Origin: JBDREC01 sp043820105 [NCBI: Pseudomonadota bacterium]
GTDB taxonomy: Bacteria; Bdellovibrionota_F; JAHFAK01
Direction of reading: 5' to 3'
NCBI GenBank assembly: GCA_043820105.1
Contig: JBDREC010000049.1
Location: forward strand, 1-64,000
Length of the DNA: 64,000 bases
Part shown: positions 52,662-62,018 of the stretch, piece by piece
How the letters are laid out: every line of letters starts with the position of its first letter
Position numbering within the stretch: position 1 is the first letter of the stretch
Program-made: the position numbers and the translations under genes
The notes under the pieces: generated by a model
What the model saw: the letters and a program-made list of their open reading frames with translations, nothing else
What the model was told of the DNA's origin: nothing
Databases searched by the model: none

Positions 52662-54965
52662 TTATTTTTCAAGTGTCATAAAAAATATATCATTTTCCCC
52701 ATTGGATGTTCGTTCTGATGTTGATGGTAAAAAGTCAAAATCAGTAGTACCTTCAAAGGAACCGCTTACATAAAGTGTGTTATTAAGATTTGTTATAGAA
52801 AGATTATAAGCATTTTCCAGGCTTGTGTGCTCGGGTCTTACTGTCCAGCCATAGCTTCTGTCACTATTAATTTTTGTGATAAAATGGCCATATGTTGTTT
52901 CGCTTGTCTGATTGTCCTGGGCTGCATCAGTAAAATCAAAATCAACTTCGTCCTGGAAATAGCCAACAATAAAAACATCTTCATTTGCATCAACAGCTAT
53001 ACTTGTAGGAACATCATCTCCCGTCCCACCAAATGCCTCTGCCCAAGAAAAGAATCCATCACTGTCAAACTTTGAAACAAAAATATCATTTCCACCTTCA
53101 GATGTTTTATTTGTTGAGCCATCCGTTGGATCTAAATCAGTAGTCAGTGTAAATATTCCCGTGACATAAATATAGTCATTATAGAAAATTATATCTTTTC
53201 CTACATCATTTCCTTCACTTAGATTACCAGTTGCTCCAAAGGAGCGAACCCAGGTAAATGCACCAGCATTTGTATATTTTACTATAAAAACATCTGTTGT
53301 CGTTGTGTCTCCAGCTACCGTTTTTTCGGCGTCTTCCAGTTCATCCGGGTAACTGAAATCACAGGTCGCTGTGAAGTGTCCTGTTGCATATACATTTGCA
53401 CCGTCATCAACAGTTATTTCTATTTCAGTCTCATTAAATCCACCTCCAAAAGTTCTGGTCCATTCATAATTTCCACTATTACCATATTTTGAAATAAAAA
53501 GATCGCTTGAGCCAGTAGGATTTTGTAGGTCTTCTCCTGCTCCTGGATCAAAATCTACTTCAGCATCAAAATTGCCAGCCACATAGACAGTAGTACCAAT
53601 AACTTCAATATCTTTTCCAGCATCTGCTGAGCCAGCACCTATTTGTTTTACCCATTGAAAGGTTCCCTCGCTGTCAGCTTTATAGATGAATATATCGGGA
53701 GAATTCGGTGTAAGGATTTCAGGAGTTCCATTTGGGTTGAAATCCATTTCATCCTGAAAAGTTCCCGTTACATAGACATTTCCAGCTGCGTCAAGTGCCA
53801 TGGCAAAAGCTTCATCTGTGCCATCTGATTGAAGCACATTAACCCAGACTGGAAAACCAGCAGGAGAATATTTTGCAATGAATATATCTTTTGTGCCACT
53901 TTCTGAAGTATAGCTTCTTTCATTTTCACCAGGATCAAAATCCACGGTTCCAGTAAAGGAACCACAAATATATATATTTCTATCTGCATCAACGGTACTG
54001 TCATAAACAGTATCGTATGATGATCCTCCAAATGCTTTAACTAAATCAAAATCTGGAGAAACAAGTTCGCCATCGCCATCACCGTCGCCATCACCGTCTC
54101 CATCACCGTCTCCATCCCCATCGCCGTCGCCATCACCGTCGCCATCACCGTCACCATCACCGTCACCGTCACCATCACCATCGCCATCACCATCTGCTAT
54201 TACTTCTTCATATAATAGCACTTCTTCAAAACTACTTGGAAGGTTTTCAGGTATTGCACTAAATGTTCCATCTTCCTTTTCTTTAATAGCTATTTCACCT
54301 AAATCCAATGTTATCGAAGAGTCTTCATTCAAGACAATTATGCCTTCTGAATCTTCATCATTATCACCTTCTAGTGGAATAGAGATTTCTTTTGCTGCAT
54401 TTGCTTTTCGACATTCATCATCAAATAAATCTAAACATTGATTTGTTGGAATAAATAAGACTATTTTAGATGGCAAACCATTAAATATTGGAAGACTAAT
54501 TTCTCCATCTGAGCCCACAAATGAATATGTTACCATATTTTCAATTAAATATTCCTTGTCAATAACATCTGATTCATCTAGAATTTCAACACTAGCTGCA
54601 ATTATAACAATATCACTAGAACTGACATTTTTGATTAATTGAGATTTGAATCCCGCTTGTAATAAGTCAAGAGTTGCTTGTGGGATTGGAACGTTGACAG
54701 GGCTTGTTATTCCTTCAGTATCAATTGCATCAGTTCTTGTAATAATATCAGTTCTTGTTAAAATATCAGTCCTTGTAATAATATCATCAAGGTCAACTGT
54801 ACCTGTAATTCTTGAAAGGATATTTTCTTCATATGTTTCATTTGTTGTAGTGGAAATAGGATCATCTTCATTTGTTTTTACGTTGTTTGATTGACTGCAG
54901 GAGAATGCAAATATAGCTAGAAGTATTATCAAAAAGACGAGCTTTTTAAGATTTGACTTTTGCAT
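52662..54965 (-). CDS. Lipoprotein with Gly-Asp linker and SBBP-type beta-propeller (paralogue B)
   Basis: 767 residues, lipobox F-A-F-S-C after a signal peptide. The N-terminal module (L-S-R-I-T-G-T-V-D, D-I-I-T-R-T-D repeats, S-P-V-N-V-P-I-P) matches paralogues A and C. After a beta domain and a (Gly-Asp) linker of about 20 units comes a propeller of the SBBP kind: A-F-G-G-S-S-Y-D, then V-D-A-D-R-N-I-Y-I-C-G-S-F-T-G-T-V-D-F-D-P, repeated about seven times. Such repeats occur in exported proteins and probably bind ligands. It has its own strong promoter (55038-55067). Confidence 0.85.
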   Translation of the reverse strand: MQKSNLKKLVFLIILLAIFAFSCSQSNNVKTNEDDPISTTTNETYEENILSRITGTVDLDDIITRTDILTRTDIITRTDAIDTEGITSPVNVPIPQATLDLLQAGFKSQLIKNVSSSDIVIIAASVEILDESDVIDKEYLIENMVTYSFVGSDGEISLPIFNGLPSKIVLFIPTNQCLDLFDDECRKANAAKEISIPLEGDNDEDSEGIIVLNEDSSITLDLGEIAIKEKEDGTFSAIPENLPSSFEEVLLYEEVIADGDGDGDGDGDGDGDGDGDGDGDGDGDGDGDGDGDGDGDGDGELVSPDFDLVKAFGGSSYDTVYDSTVDADRNIYICGSFTGTVDFDPGENERSYTSESGTKDIFIAKYSPAGFPVWVNVLQSDGTDEAFAMALDAAGNVYVTGTFQDEMDFNPNGTPEILTPNSPDIFIYKADSEGTFQWVKQIGAGSADAGKDIEVIGTTVYVAGNFDAEVDFDPGAGEDLQNPTGSSDLFISKYGNSGNYEWTRTFGGGFNETEIEITVDDGANVYATGHFTATCDFSYPDELEDAEKTVAGDTTTTDVFIVKYTNAGAFTWVRSFGATGNLSEGNDVGKDIIFYNDYIYVTGIFTLTTDLDPTDGSTNKTSEGGNDIFVSKFDSDGFFSWAEAFGGTGDDVPTSIAVDANEDVFIVGYFQDEVDFDFTDAAQDNQTSETTYGHFITKINSDRSYGWTVRPEHTSLENAYNLSITNLNNTLYVSGSFEGTTDFDFLPSTSERTSNGENDIFFMTLEK
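54068..54194. repeat. Hexanucleotide microsatellite encoding (Gly-Asp)n, paralogue B
   Basis: About 21 GATGGN units on the coding strand, with alternating GGC/GGT/GGA third bases. Confidence 0.9.
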
Positions 54966-54975
54966 ATATCCCCAA

Positions 54976-55013
54976 CATAGCGTACAGTGTACAGCGTACG
55001 GCGTATAGTGTAC
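54976..55013. repeat. GCGTACAGTGTACA micro-repeat
   Basis: TAGCGTACAGTGTACAGCGT followed by ACGGCGTATAGTGTACTG: four degenerate units of GTACAGC/GTATAGT in the leader of paralogue B. Confidence 0.7.
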
Positions 55014-55037
55014 TGTTGTTTTTTACCCTTCTATATT

Positions 55038-55067
55038 ATTATAACATAAATATGTAGAATTTGTCAA
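55038..55067 (-). promoter_or_regulatory. Strong promoter of paralogue B (TTGACA-18-TATAAT, extended -10)
   Basis: TTGACA at 55067-55062 and TATAAT at 55043-55038 on the minus strand, 18 bp apart, with TGT before the -10 box. Confidence 0.8.
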
Positions 55068-55145
55068 AAAAAGTGAGCTAAATTTCATTGGCAATTAGTG
55101 AATGAATACATGGCGTTATTGGTAGGGGTTTGGTTTTTTTTATGT

Positions 55146-57053
55146 TTAATTGATTATTATTGCAAAGTCATGGTCAAGGCTTATTGTTGTATTGTACCAA
55201 CATACTAGATCACTGTTTTCAGTTAATGCGCAGTAATTATTGGCAATTCTGTCTTCAAAGAGATAAATGGAGTCAATTTCTGCTAGTGCATCTGGAGGTC
55301 TCAGATTATCTCCCATTTCTGATGTTAATAGGCTTGAATCTTTTCCTATAAACCCACCTGCTTTTGTAAAGCCAGCTTCTCCATTTCCAACAGCCCCCCA
55401 GCAGCCAATTTCGCCTGTATCAAATAATGCACATGTGCTTGAGGCACTTGTGGCAAGTTTTATTACTGTTCTATTTGAGCCTAGGCTCAGGGCTTGTAAG
55501 TTATTTCCCATTTCAGAGGGCTCATCTCCAATATATCCTGAGCTGACACCAATTCCCAATGTTACTCCAACTCCCCAGCATTTTACTGAATCATTATCAA
55601 GTAAAGCACAGGTGTGATCATCTCCAGCTACAATTTGTTGTGCTGTACGACCATCTCCAAGATCTATTGCACTCATAGTCAAAGCATATGAATCTGTATT
55701 ATTACCTTGTCCGAGTTCTCCCCAGGCATTATCTCCAACGCATAGGGCTTCGCCATTTGTGAAAATAAAACATGCGTTACTCCAAGACAAGGAAATAGAA
55801 CTGACATTTTTAGTTCCAAAGTTTAAAAAGGAAACTGCACTTAAATTTTCATTATCACCTATCGATTCACCATAAAGCCCCAAAATGACATCAGTGCTTC
55901 CCCAGCACTTAACTCTTCCAAGGCTTGTTACCATGCAATTTCCAGCTCCACGGCCTTCTATGTCAGCCACTGTTTCTCCTTCAGATAAACCAAAATCAAT
56001 AATATTGTCGTTACTAGGAATTCTTGAAAAGTTTTGAACAGAAGTGTCTGTTTCAGGACAATCATGTCTAGCAGTATCACCAAGGCCAAGGGCAGCACCA
56101 TAGTTATTTTCATCGCCACAACATTTTACCTGGCCAGCACTTGTCAAACCACATAAGGTTGAAAATTTAGTCATCCCTTCAAAAACATTTCCAGAAGGCA
56201 AGCTGATTGTAATTATATCATCGCCATCGCCATCGCCATCGCCATCACCATCACCATCACCATCACCAGCTACATCACCATCGGTTTCTTCCTCTGCAGA
56301 TTCTTCATCATAGTCAATAACATCATCAAAACTAGTTAGAAAATTATCAGGGATAGCTCTAAATGATCCATCTTCATTTTCTTCAATAGCAATATTGCCA
56401 AGGTCTAAACTTAACGATGAATCATCATTTAAGATTATTGTATTTGATGAATCTTCACTGGTATTTATTTCAATCGAGATTTCCTTTGATGAATTTTCCT
56501 TTCTGCAGCTTTCATCCACAAGATCCTTACACAAATTTGTAGGAATTAAAATAGCTATTTTTGTTGGCAGGCCATTAAAAACCGGAAGTGAAAAATCACC
56601 ATTTTCATCTATTAAAGAATATGTAACCATATTTTCAATTAAATAATCAGCATCTATTATACTGTTTTCATCAAGTATTTCAATGCTTATAAGAAAGATT
56701 GCTGGCTCACTTGAGTCAGAGTTTTTGAAAGACTTAAGCTTGATATGTTTTTTAAGTGTTTCAGATGTTGCTAAAGGGATTGGCACATTAACTGGTAATA
56801 TTATTCCTTCTTTATCTACGACATCTGATCGTTGAATTAAATCTGTTCTTCGGGAAATATCGGCCCTTGAGATAATATCATCAATATTCAAACTTCCAGA
56901 AATTCTTGAAATTACATTGTTTTCATATGTTTCATTTATTATCTCTGGACTTTTATCATCTGCTTTTATTTCATCTGATTTTTGACAAGAAAATAGCAAT
57001 ATACAGTGGAAAATGCTAAGAATGATGATTACTTTTTTTAATAATTGTAGCAT
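55146..57053 (-). CDS. Lipoprotein with Gly-Asp linker and RCC1-like propeller (paralogue C)
   Basis: 635 residues from the second ATG (TTGGGGCTTA before it); an ATG 12 codons earlier is possible. Lipobox L-L-F-S-C. The N-terminal module is a diverged copy (I-S-R-I-S-G-S-L-N, S-R-A-D, R-R-T-D, Q-R-S-D, L-P-V-N-V-P-I-P). The (Gly-Asp) linker is short, about eight units. The C-terminal part has degenerate RCC1-type repeats with V-K-C-W-G and E-L-G-Q-G-N, rich in Cys. Same likely surface role as A. It has its own extended -10 promoter. Confidence 0.82.
   Translation of the reverse strand: MLQLLKKVIIILSIFHCILLFSCQKSDEIKADDKSPEIINETYENNVISRISGSLNIDDIISRADISRRTDLIQRSDVVDKEGIILPVNVPIPLATSETLKKHIKLKSFKNSDSSEPAIFLISIEILDENSIIDADYLIENMVTYSLIDENGDFSLPVFNGLPTKIAILIPTNLCKDLVDESCRKENSSKEISIEINTSEDSSNTIILNDDSSLSLDLGNIAIEENEDGSFRAIPDNFLTSFDDVIDYDEESAEEETDGDVAGDGDGDGDGDGDGDGDDIITISLPSGNVFEGMTKFSTLCGLTSAGQVKCCGDENNYGAALGLGDTARHDCPETDTSVQNFSRIPSNDNIIDFGLSEGETVADIEGRGAGNCMVTSLGRVKCWGSTDVILGLYGESIGDNENLSAVSFLNFGTKNVSSISLSWSNACFIFTNGEALCVGDNAWGELGQGNNTDSYALTMSAIDLGDGRTAQQIVAGDDHTCALLDNDSVKCWGVGVTLGIGVSSGYIGDEPSEMGNNLQALSLGSNRTVIKLATSASSTCALFDTGEIGCWGAVGNGEAGFTKAGGFIGKDSSLLTSEMGDNLRPPDALAEIDSIYLFEDRIANNYCALTENSDLVCWYNTTISLDHDFAIIIN
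56219..56267. repeat. Hexanucleotide microsatellite encoding (Gly-Asp)n, paralogue C
   Basis: About eight GATGGN units, the shortest of the three lipoprotein linkers. Confidence 0.85.
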
Positions 57054-57092
57054 TAAGCCCCAAACTCTTGATAAAAATATGCTTTTCAAACA

Positions 57093-57101
57093 ATTATATC
57101 A
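57093..57101 (-). promoter_or_regulatory. Extended -10 promoter (TGATATAAT) of paralogue C
   Basis: TGA-TATAAT on the minus strand, about 40 bp before the start codon. The -35 (TTGGAT, 57116-57121) is partial. Confidence 0.6.
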
Positions 57102-57210
57102 TAAGAACACCAGATATCCAAAAAAAAATATAGTGGTAAAATATAGATTTTTTTTGTAAATTTAATTAAAAAAAAGTAGAATCTTAATTCATTCCCTAAA
57201 AAAGAGGCTA

Positions 57211-58143
57211 TTGTTGAAGACGAAATTTATAATAAATTCTCTTAAGCATAAAGAAACTAATAAAATAATATCTAAAATTTCCAATTTAAAAGATCAAAAT
57301 ATTTCAAGTTCCTATACAAAACAAGCCGGGGATGCAATTAAACTTACTCAAGAAGCAATAGAAGATGGTTTCAAAAAAATAATATCTTTTGGCGGCGATG
57401 GGACTCACTCTGAAGTTGTTAATGGGTTTTTCAAAAACGAGAAACTAATAGGCAAAGATGTTTGCTTTGGTTTTGTAAGCCTAGGTTCAGGAAATGATTT
57501 CCAAAAAAATTTCAAACCTAAAAGCCTAAAAGAACTTTTAGAAGAAAAAAACTATCAAAATATAGACTTAGGTAAAATCACATTTCGCCAACAGCGCAAG
57601 ACGGACTTAACAAATTTCAAGACGGAGGTTCGTTATTTTTTAAATATTGCTGAGTTTGGATTTATTCCAAGGATCGTGAAAGAATTTAATGAAACTTCAC
57701 AAAAAAAGAGCATTATTAAGGGAAAAGCACGGTATATTAGCTGTTTTTTGAAAAAAATGAAGGAATTTGAGGAATTTGATCTAGAAATCACCCGAGAGGA
57801 TTCAAAAAAACTTAATAATACTGTAACAAATGTAAATATTGCAAATGGATCATTTTATGGTGGGGGATATAAGATTGCACCAAGTGCTAAAATTAATGAT
57901 GGCTTTTTTGATATTGTGGTTTTTGGAAAAATGGGAAGAACAAAATTTTCATCTTTAATGTTAGCTTCACTAAAAGGACTCCATAAATTTAATAAAGCTG
58001 TTGCAATTTTTCAAACAAAATACATTGAGTTTAAACCCTTGTCTGAAAGTTCAAAAGTTTTCATTGAAGCTGATGGAGATTTTATTGGATATTTGCCAGC
58101 CACCTTTGAAGTTTTACCGAAGGCACTTAAAATTATTAACTAA
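57211..58143 (+). CDS. Diacylglycerol/lipid kinase family protein
   Basis: 310 residues starting at TTG behind AGAGG. The catalytic domain signature S-F-G-G-D-G-T-H-S-E-V-V-N-G and L-G-S-G-N-D-F are those of the DAGK/YegS/LCB5 fold, which phosphorylates diacylglycerol, sphingoid bases or related lipids with ATP. The C-terminal beta-sandwich (A-N-G-S-F-Y-G-G-G, A-P-S-A-K-I-N-D-G-F-F-D) is intact. The L-G-S-G-N-D-F-Q segment keeps the catalytic environment. Soluble, membrane-associating. Substrate unknown. Confidence 0.9.
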   Translation: MLKTKFIINSLKHKETNKIISKISNLKDQNISSSYTKQAGDAIKLTQEAIEDGFKKIISFGGDGTHSEVVNGFFKNEKLIGKDVCFGFVSLGSGNDFQKNFKPKSLKELLEEKNYQNIDLGKITFRQQRKTDLTNFKTEVRYFLNIAEFGFIPRIVKEFNETSQKKSIIKGKARYISCFLKKMKEFEEFDLEITREDSKKLNNTVTNVNIANGSFYGGGYKIAPSAKINDGFFDIVVFGKMGRTKFSSLMLASLKGLHKFNKAVAIFQTKYIEFKPLSESSKVFIEADGDFIGYLPATFEVLPKALKIIN

Positions 58144-58211
58144 AGATCATTTGACTATCAAAAATTCTTAATATAGCTTTTTTCCAATTCCTCATAATAA
58201 GGAGAATAGCG

Positions 58212-59273
58212 TTGCAAAGGCAAGGTGTAATTGAAAGATACAAATCCTATCTTCCTGTTTCAGAAGAAACTCCAATTATAAGTCTTTTAGAAGGTTCAAC
58301 ACCTTTAATTTATGCAAAAAACATTTCAGAAATTCTAGGGAATGGAATAAGACTTTATTTAAAATATGAAGGCCTTAATCCTTCTGGATCTTTTAAGGAT
58401 AGAGGAATGACAATGGCCATTTCAAAGGCTTGTGAAGCCGGAAGTGTGGCAACAATTTGTGCTTCAACTGGAAACACATCAGCTTCTGCGGCTGCTTATT
58501 GTGCTTCCGCCAAGATTAAATCTTATGTGATAATTCCTAAAGGCTCCATTGCTATGGGAAAACTTGCTCAGGCTATCATTCATGGGGCAAAGGTTTTTGC
58601 AGTTAAAGGAAATTTTGATGATGCCTTGAATTTGGTTAAAAAAATTGCAGGTGAATATCCAGTCACATTAGTTAATTCATTAAATCCATATAGAATTGAA
58701 GGTCAGAAATCAGGAGCTTTTGAAATTTGTGATGAGCTTGAAGGAAGTCCTGATATTCATGTGATTCCAGTTGGAAACGCTGGAAATATAACTGCTTACT
58801 GGAAGGGCTATAAAGAGTATTTAGAAAAAGGAAAAATTCATAAACTACCCAGGATGTTTGGATTTCAAGCCAAGGGCGCTTCCCCGATTGTTGAAGATAG
58901 AATTTTTGAAAAACCTGAAACCATTGCAACAGCTATAAGAATCGGAAACCCAGCTTCGTGGAAACAGGCAGTTGCAGCCAGAGATGAATCCGGTGGCTTA
59001 ATTGAAGCTTGTAGTGACGAAGAAATCCTTGAAGCTTATAAGCTTTTAACCCAAAAAGAGGGGGTATTTGCAGAACCTGCTTCAGCCATTACAATAGCCG
59101 GGCTTTTAAAATTAAAACGAGAAAACAGGCTTCCCAAGGATGTTACAATATCAGCTACCTTAACTGGTCACGGCTTAAAAGATCCTGATTGTGCTATTAA
59201 TAATTCTTTAAAACCTGAGATTATTGAAAACGATTATGAACAATTAAAAAGGATCATTGATGCAGACATTTAA
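58212..59273 (+). CDS. thrC: Threonine synthase
   Basis: Converts O-phosphohomoserine to threonine with PLP. 353 residues from TTG after AAGGAG. G-S-F-K-D-R-G-M-T holds the PLP Lys, and S-T-G-N-T-S-A-S-A-A and G-N-A-G-N-I-T-A bind substrate and phosphate. Length fits the short bacterial form. It overlaps thrB by about 14 bp, so the two are coupled. Confidence 0.96.
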   Translation: MQRQGVIERYKSYLPVSEETPIISLLEGSTPLIYAKNISEILGNGIRLYLKYEGLNPSGSFKDRGMTMAISKACEAGSVATICASTGNTSASAAAYCASAKIKSYVIIPKGSIAMGKLAQAIIHGAKVFAVKGNFDDALNLVKKIAGEYPVTLVNSLNPYRIEGQKSGAFEICDELEGSPDIHVIPVGNAGNITAYWKGYKEYLEKGKIHKLPRMFGFQAKGASPIVEDRIFEKPETIATAIRIGNPASWKQAVAARDESGGLIEACSDEEILEAYKLLTQKEGVFAEPASAITIAGLLKLKRENRLPKDVTISATLTGHGLKDPDCAINNSLKPEIIENDYEQLKRIIDADI

Positions 59274-60162
59274 AATTAAGGTTCCAGGATCTTCAGCTAA
59301 CATTGGTCCTGGCTTTGATTGTGTGGGTCTTGCTATTTCTGTTTATTTAGAAGTTGAATGCATTCTCAATGACAATCAGGATTTATTTGCTTTTAATCTT
59401 AAAGGTGAGGGCTCAGATATTGTTAAGGATTTAGAATGTAATTTTATTTATAAATCTTTATACCATTCTTTGGCAGACAAGTCTCTGATTAACAAAATAA
59501 CCATAAATGCTAAAAATGAGATTCCCTTACAAGCTGGAATGGGTAGCTCTGGAGCTGCAATCGTAGCTGGTGTTGCTTTAGCCTTTTTACTTGAGTCAAA
59601 GGCATTTGATAAAAATTTTATTTTTAAAAAGGCCCTAGAAATTGAAACCCATCCTGATAATATTATAGCTTCGATTTTTGGTGGTTTTAATATTGTTACA
59701 GACCCTGAAAACATTAAATTTAAAAAATTAGTTTTAGATGATGACCTTTATTTAACATGTATAATTCCACAACTTCAAACATCCACAAAAGCAGCTAGAG
59801 AAGTGCTTCCAAGTCAATTTTCAATGAAGGAAACAGTTCTAAACACAAGTCACATGGCTTATTTGACAGCCTCACTTCTTACGAAAGATTACAATTCAAT
59901 TAAAGAAGGACTGAAATATAATTTTCATGAAGAAGCACGCGCAAAATTAATTCCAAATTATTTTGAGATTTTGCAGGAATTACGACAAAGCAAGGAGGCT
60001 TATGGTGTTTATATTAGTGGCTCAGGTCCTGTTATCGCCGCTTTTTGCAATAAAAAGTCAAGAATAGGTGAGTTAGGAGTTTCCTTGTTTTATGACAAAA
60101 ATATAAATGCAAGGTTTGAATTAATAAGCCCAGATAATGAGGGTTTAATTATAAATAATTAA
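59260..60162 (+). CDS. thrB: Homoserine kinase
   Basis: Phosphorylates homoserine, the step before ThrC. 300 residues, GHMP kinase fold: V-P-G-S-S-A-N-I-G-P-G-F-D near the N-terminus, the phosphate loop P-L-Q-A-G-M-G-S-S-G-A-A, and the C-terminal I-S-G-S-G-P-V-I-A-A. The ATG at 59260 sits inside the thrC end. Twelve bp separate it from the next gene. Confidence 0.96.
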   Translation: MQTFKIKVPGSSANIGPGFDCVGLAISVYLEVECILNDNQDLFAFNLKGEGSDIVKDLECNFIYKSLYHSLADKSLINKITINAKNEIPLQAGMGSSGAAIVAGVALAFLLESKAFDKNFIFKKALEIETHPDNIIASIFGGFNIVTDPENIKFKKLVLDDDLYLTCIIPQLQTSTKAAREVLPSQFSMKETVLNTSHMAYLTASLLTKDYNSIKEGLKYNFHEEARAKLIPNYFEILQELRQSKEAYGVYISGSGPVIAAFCNKKSRIGELGVSLFYDKNINARFELISPDNEGLIINN

Positions 60163-60174
60163 AGGAGTAAAGCA

Positions 60175-61416
60175 ATGGATTCAAAACTATTTATTCCAAC
60201 AAAGAAATTGGATGAAGTAAATCTATTATTTAAAGATGAAAAAAATCCAATTCTTTGCAAATTACAAGCTCTTGTTGATAAATATGGTGGTCCTGAAAAA
60301 ATAAACTCTGATGCACTCAATGCTTCTAAGCTTGAAGTGCGCCTTGAAAAACTTAGAGAAATGAATTCTCCTTATTTAAAAGATCTTGAATGGTTGATTA
60401 ATGAACGTGAAAAATCTTCATTTATTTCTATGAAAGCTTATTTGGAAAAACATAATCAAGGACCCATGATTAATGAAAATCCAGTTACTTTGGAAATTAG
60501 CGCCTTACAGTACTTTCCCTGGATTATCTCTCAGGCAAAAAAAGCTATAGCAAATAATGAATTAATGCCAGGTCGGTTTATCCGTGTTAGAAATATGAAG
60601 GAACAAGAAAATGATCTGGGTGACTTGATAGCAACTCATGCCGCAGTTTCAGTTGTTGGGGCTTCTATTGTCGAAACCTTGGATACAAAAGGTGTGGATG
60701 GATCCAACGTTCATCTCGGAGGACCTGCAACAATTACTGGTTACTTTGGTGGCCCTGGTCAACCAAATCATTATCCTTTAAAGTGGGCTGATGAATTTTT
60801 GTATTATTATACGAATTATGGTGTGCAGCAAGTGCTTAACATTAATCCAGGAACTGTACTTCTTGGGTATATGCTTCATAAGCTTGGTGTTGATATTGAA
60901 TTCAAAATTTCAGTGTTCATGGGAAATGATAATCCTTTTTCAGTTCTTTGGACACTTTTGACAGCTAAGCTTTTTTCAAGAGAAGATGGGACCACACCCT
61001 TAATTGGCTTTAATTTTTCAAACTCTGTTAATAATGAAACTATTGAGCTTAGCTCTTATTTAAGGAAGTTACTTGTCTTTGAAGATAATATACGTTTTGA
61101 ACACCATATTACAGAAACACAAAAAAGCATTGTAAGGCAACCCTATGATAGGACTGCTGAGTTACTTGAGATTGCCAAAATTGTACCAAACATAAGTGCA
61201 AAACATGAGGGTGGAATAGTTGAAATTGATTCAGAAAGAGAACATCCTTCTGATATTCTGGATTATTTTAGAACAAAGGAAGATATTATTTCGTCTAATG
61301 AAATGGGAAAATTAGAACTTAATTACTTAGATAAACATGATGCTTTGAACAGGTCAGCTCGTGAACTTATTAAAAGTGGCACTCCTGTAATAGCAGCATG
61401 GAATTTACATAAGTAA
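60175..61416 (+). CDS. Conserved protein of unknown function in the threonine operon
   Basis: 413 residues, soluble, no signal. AAAGGAG precedes the ATG, 12 bp after thrB, so it is very likely co-transcribed. The protein looks well folded and conserved in style: R-F-I-R-V-R-N-M-K-E-Q, G-A-S-I-V-E-T-L-D-T-K-G, H-L-G-G-P-A-T-I-T-G-Y-F-G-G-P-G-Q-P-N-H-Y-P, then E-H-H-I-T-E-T. The Gly-rich G-G-P-G-Q-P-N-H-Y stretch and acidic/His residues could form an active site. I do not recognise the family. The context suggests threonine or homoserine metabolism, but this is inference only. Confidence 0.8.
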   Translation: MDSKLFIPTKKLDEVNLLFKDEKNPILCKLQALVDKYGGPEKINSDALNASKLEVRLEKLREMNSPYLKDLEWLINEREKSSFISMKAYLEKHNQGPMINENPVTLEISALQYFPWIISQAKKAIANNELMPGRFIRVRNMKEQENDLGDLIATHAAVSVVGASIVETLDTKGVDGSNVHLGGPATITGYFGGPGQPNHYPLKWADEFLYYYTNYGVQQVLNINPGTVLLGYMLHKLGVDIEFKISVFMGNDNPFSVLWTLLTAKLFSREDGTTPLIGFNFSNSVNNETIELSSYLRKLLVFEDNIRFEHHITETQKSIVRQPYDRTAELLEIAKIVPNISAKHEGGIVEIDSEREHPSDILDYFRTKEDIISSNEMGKLELNYLDKHDALNRSARELIKSGTPVIAAWNLHK

Positions 61417-61425
61417 AATCAAAAT

Positions 61426-61599
61426 TTATTCTTCAGAAATTGCGTCATCTGGGCATTCATCAGCACAAACACCACAATCTGTACATAGATCAGCGTCAAT
61501 CAATCTTTTTGCATCTTTTTCTGTAATTGCTTCAACAGGACATGCTGGTTCACAATCACCACAATTATTACATTTTTCTTTATCAATTACATAAGCCAT
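61426..61599 (-). CDS. 2[4Fe-4S] ferredoxin, 57 residues
   Basis: A small electron carrier. The first cluster motif is C10-N-N-C13-G-D-C16-x3-C20-P and the second C39-T-D-C42-G-V-C45-x3-C49-P, giving two [4Fe-4S] clusters as in clostridial ferredoxins. It starts M-A-Y-V-I-D and ends A-I-S-E-E. AAGGAG lies eight bases before the ATG. Convergent with the unknown threonine-operon gene and divergent from the second ferredoxin. Confidence 0.95.
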   Translation of the reverse strand: MAYVIDKEKCNNCGDCEPACPVEAITEKDAKRLIDADLCTDCGVCADECPDDAISEE

Positions 61600-61775
61600 G
61601 ATATTCTCCTTGTTTTAAGGTTTTAATTAATGAAAATATTGAAAACTATATTGAAAAATTAAGCAAATAAGTCAAGAAAGATTAGGTTTTGAAAATTAAA
61701 TAAATATTATTCTTTACAGAACATTTTTTTTTATTTATTAACATTCATAAGTAAAGGTTTTTATGAGGTATTATA

Positions 61776-62009
61776 ATGGCAGACAAAAGTGCTAGAGTAC
61801 CAGACAATGTTGGTGGCAAGTATTACGTTGATGAACATTGCATAGTATGTGATGCTTGTGTAACCGTTGCTCCAAATAACTTTAAACTGGATGAAGATAA
61901 AGGCTATGCCTATGTCATAAAGCAACCTGAAGACAGCGGTGAACAATCCCGCTGCAAAGAAGCTATGGATGGTTGCCCAGTGGAAGCAATAGGAGATGAT
62001 GGTAGTTGA
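61776..62009 (+). CDS. Single-cluster ferredoxin
   Basis: 77 residues: C-I-V-C-D-A-C-V and a distant C-P-V-E-A-I supply four Cys for one [4Fe-4S] cluster. A further Cys (R-C-K-E-A) takes the place where a second cluster would be. Similar ferredoxins serve oxidoreductases. It lies nine bp before trxB, implying co-expression. An upstream region of about 175 bp is shared with the divergent 57-residue ferredoxin. Confidence 0.88.
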   Translation: MADKSARVPDNVGGKYYVDEHCIVCDACVTVAPNNFKLDEDKGYAYVIKQPEDSGEQSRCKEAMDGCPVEAIGDDGS

Positions 62010-62018
62010 GGAGATTAA

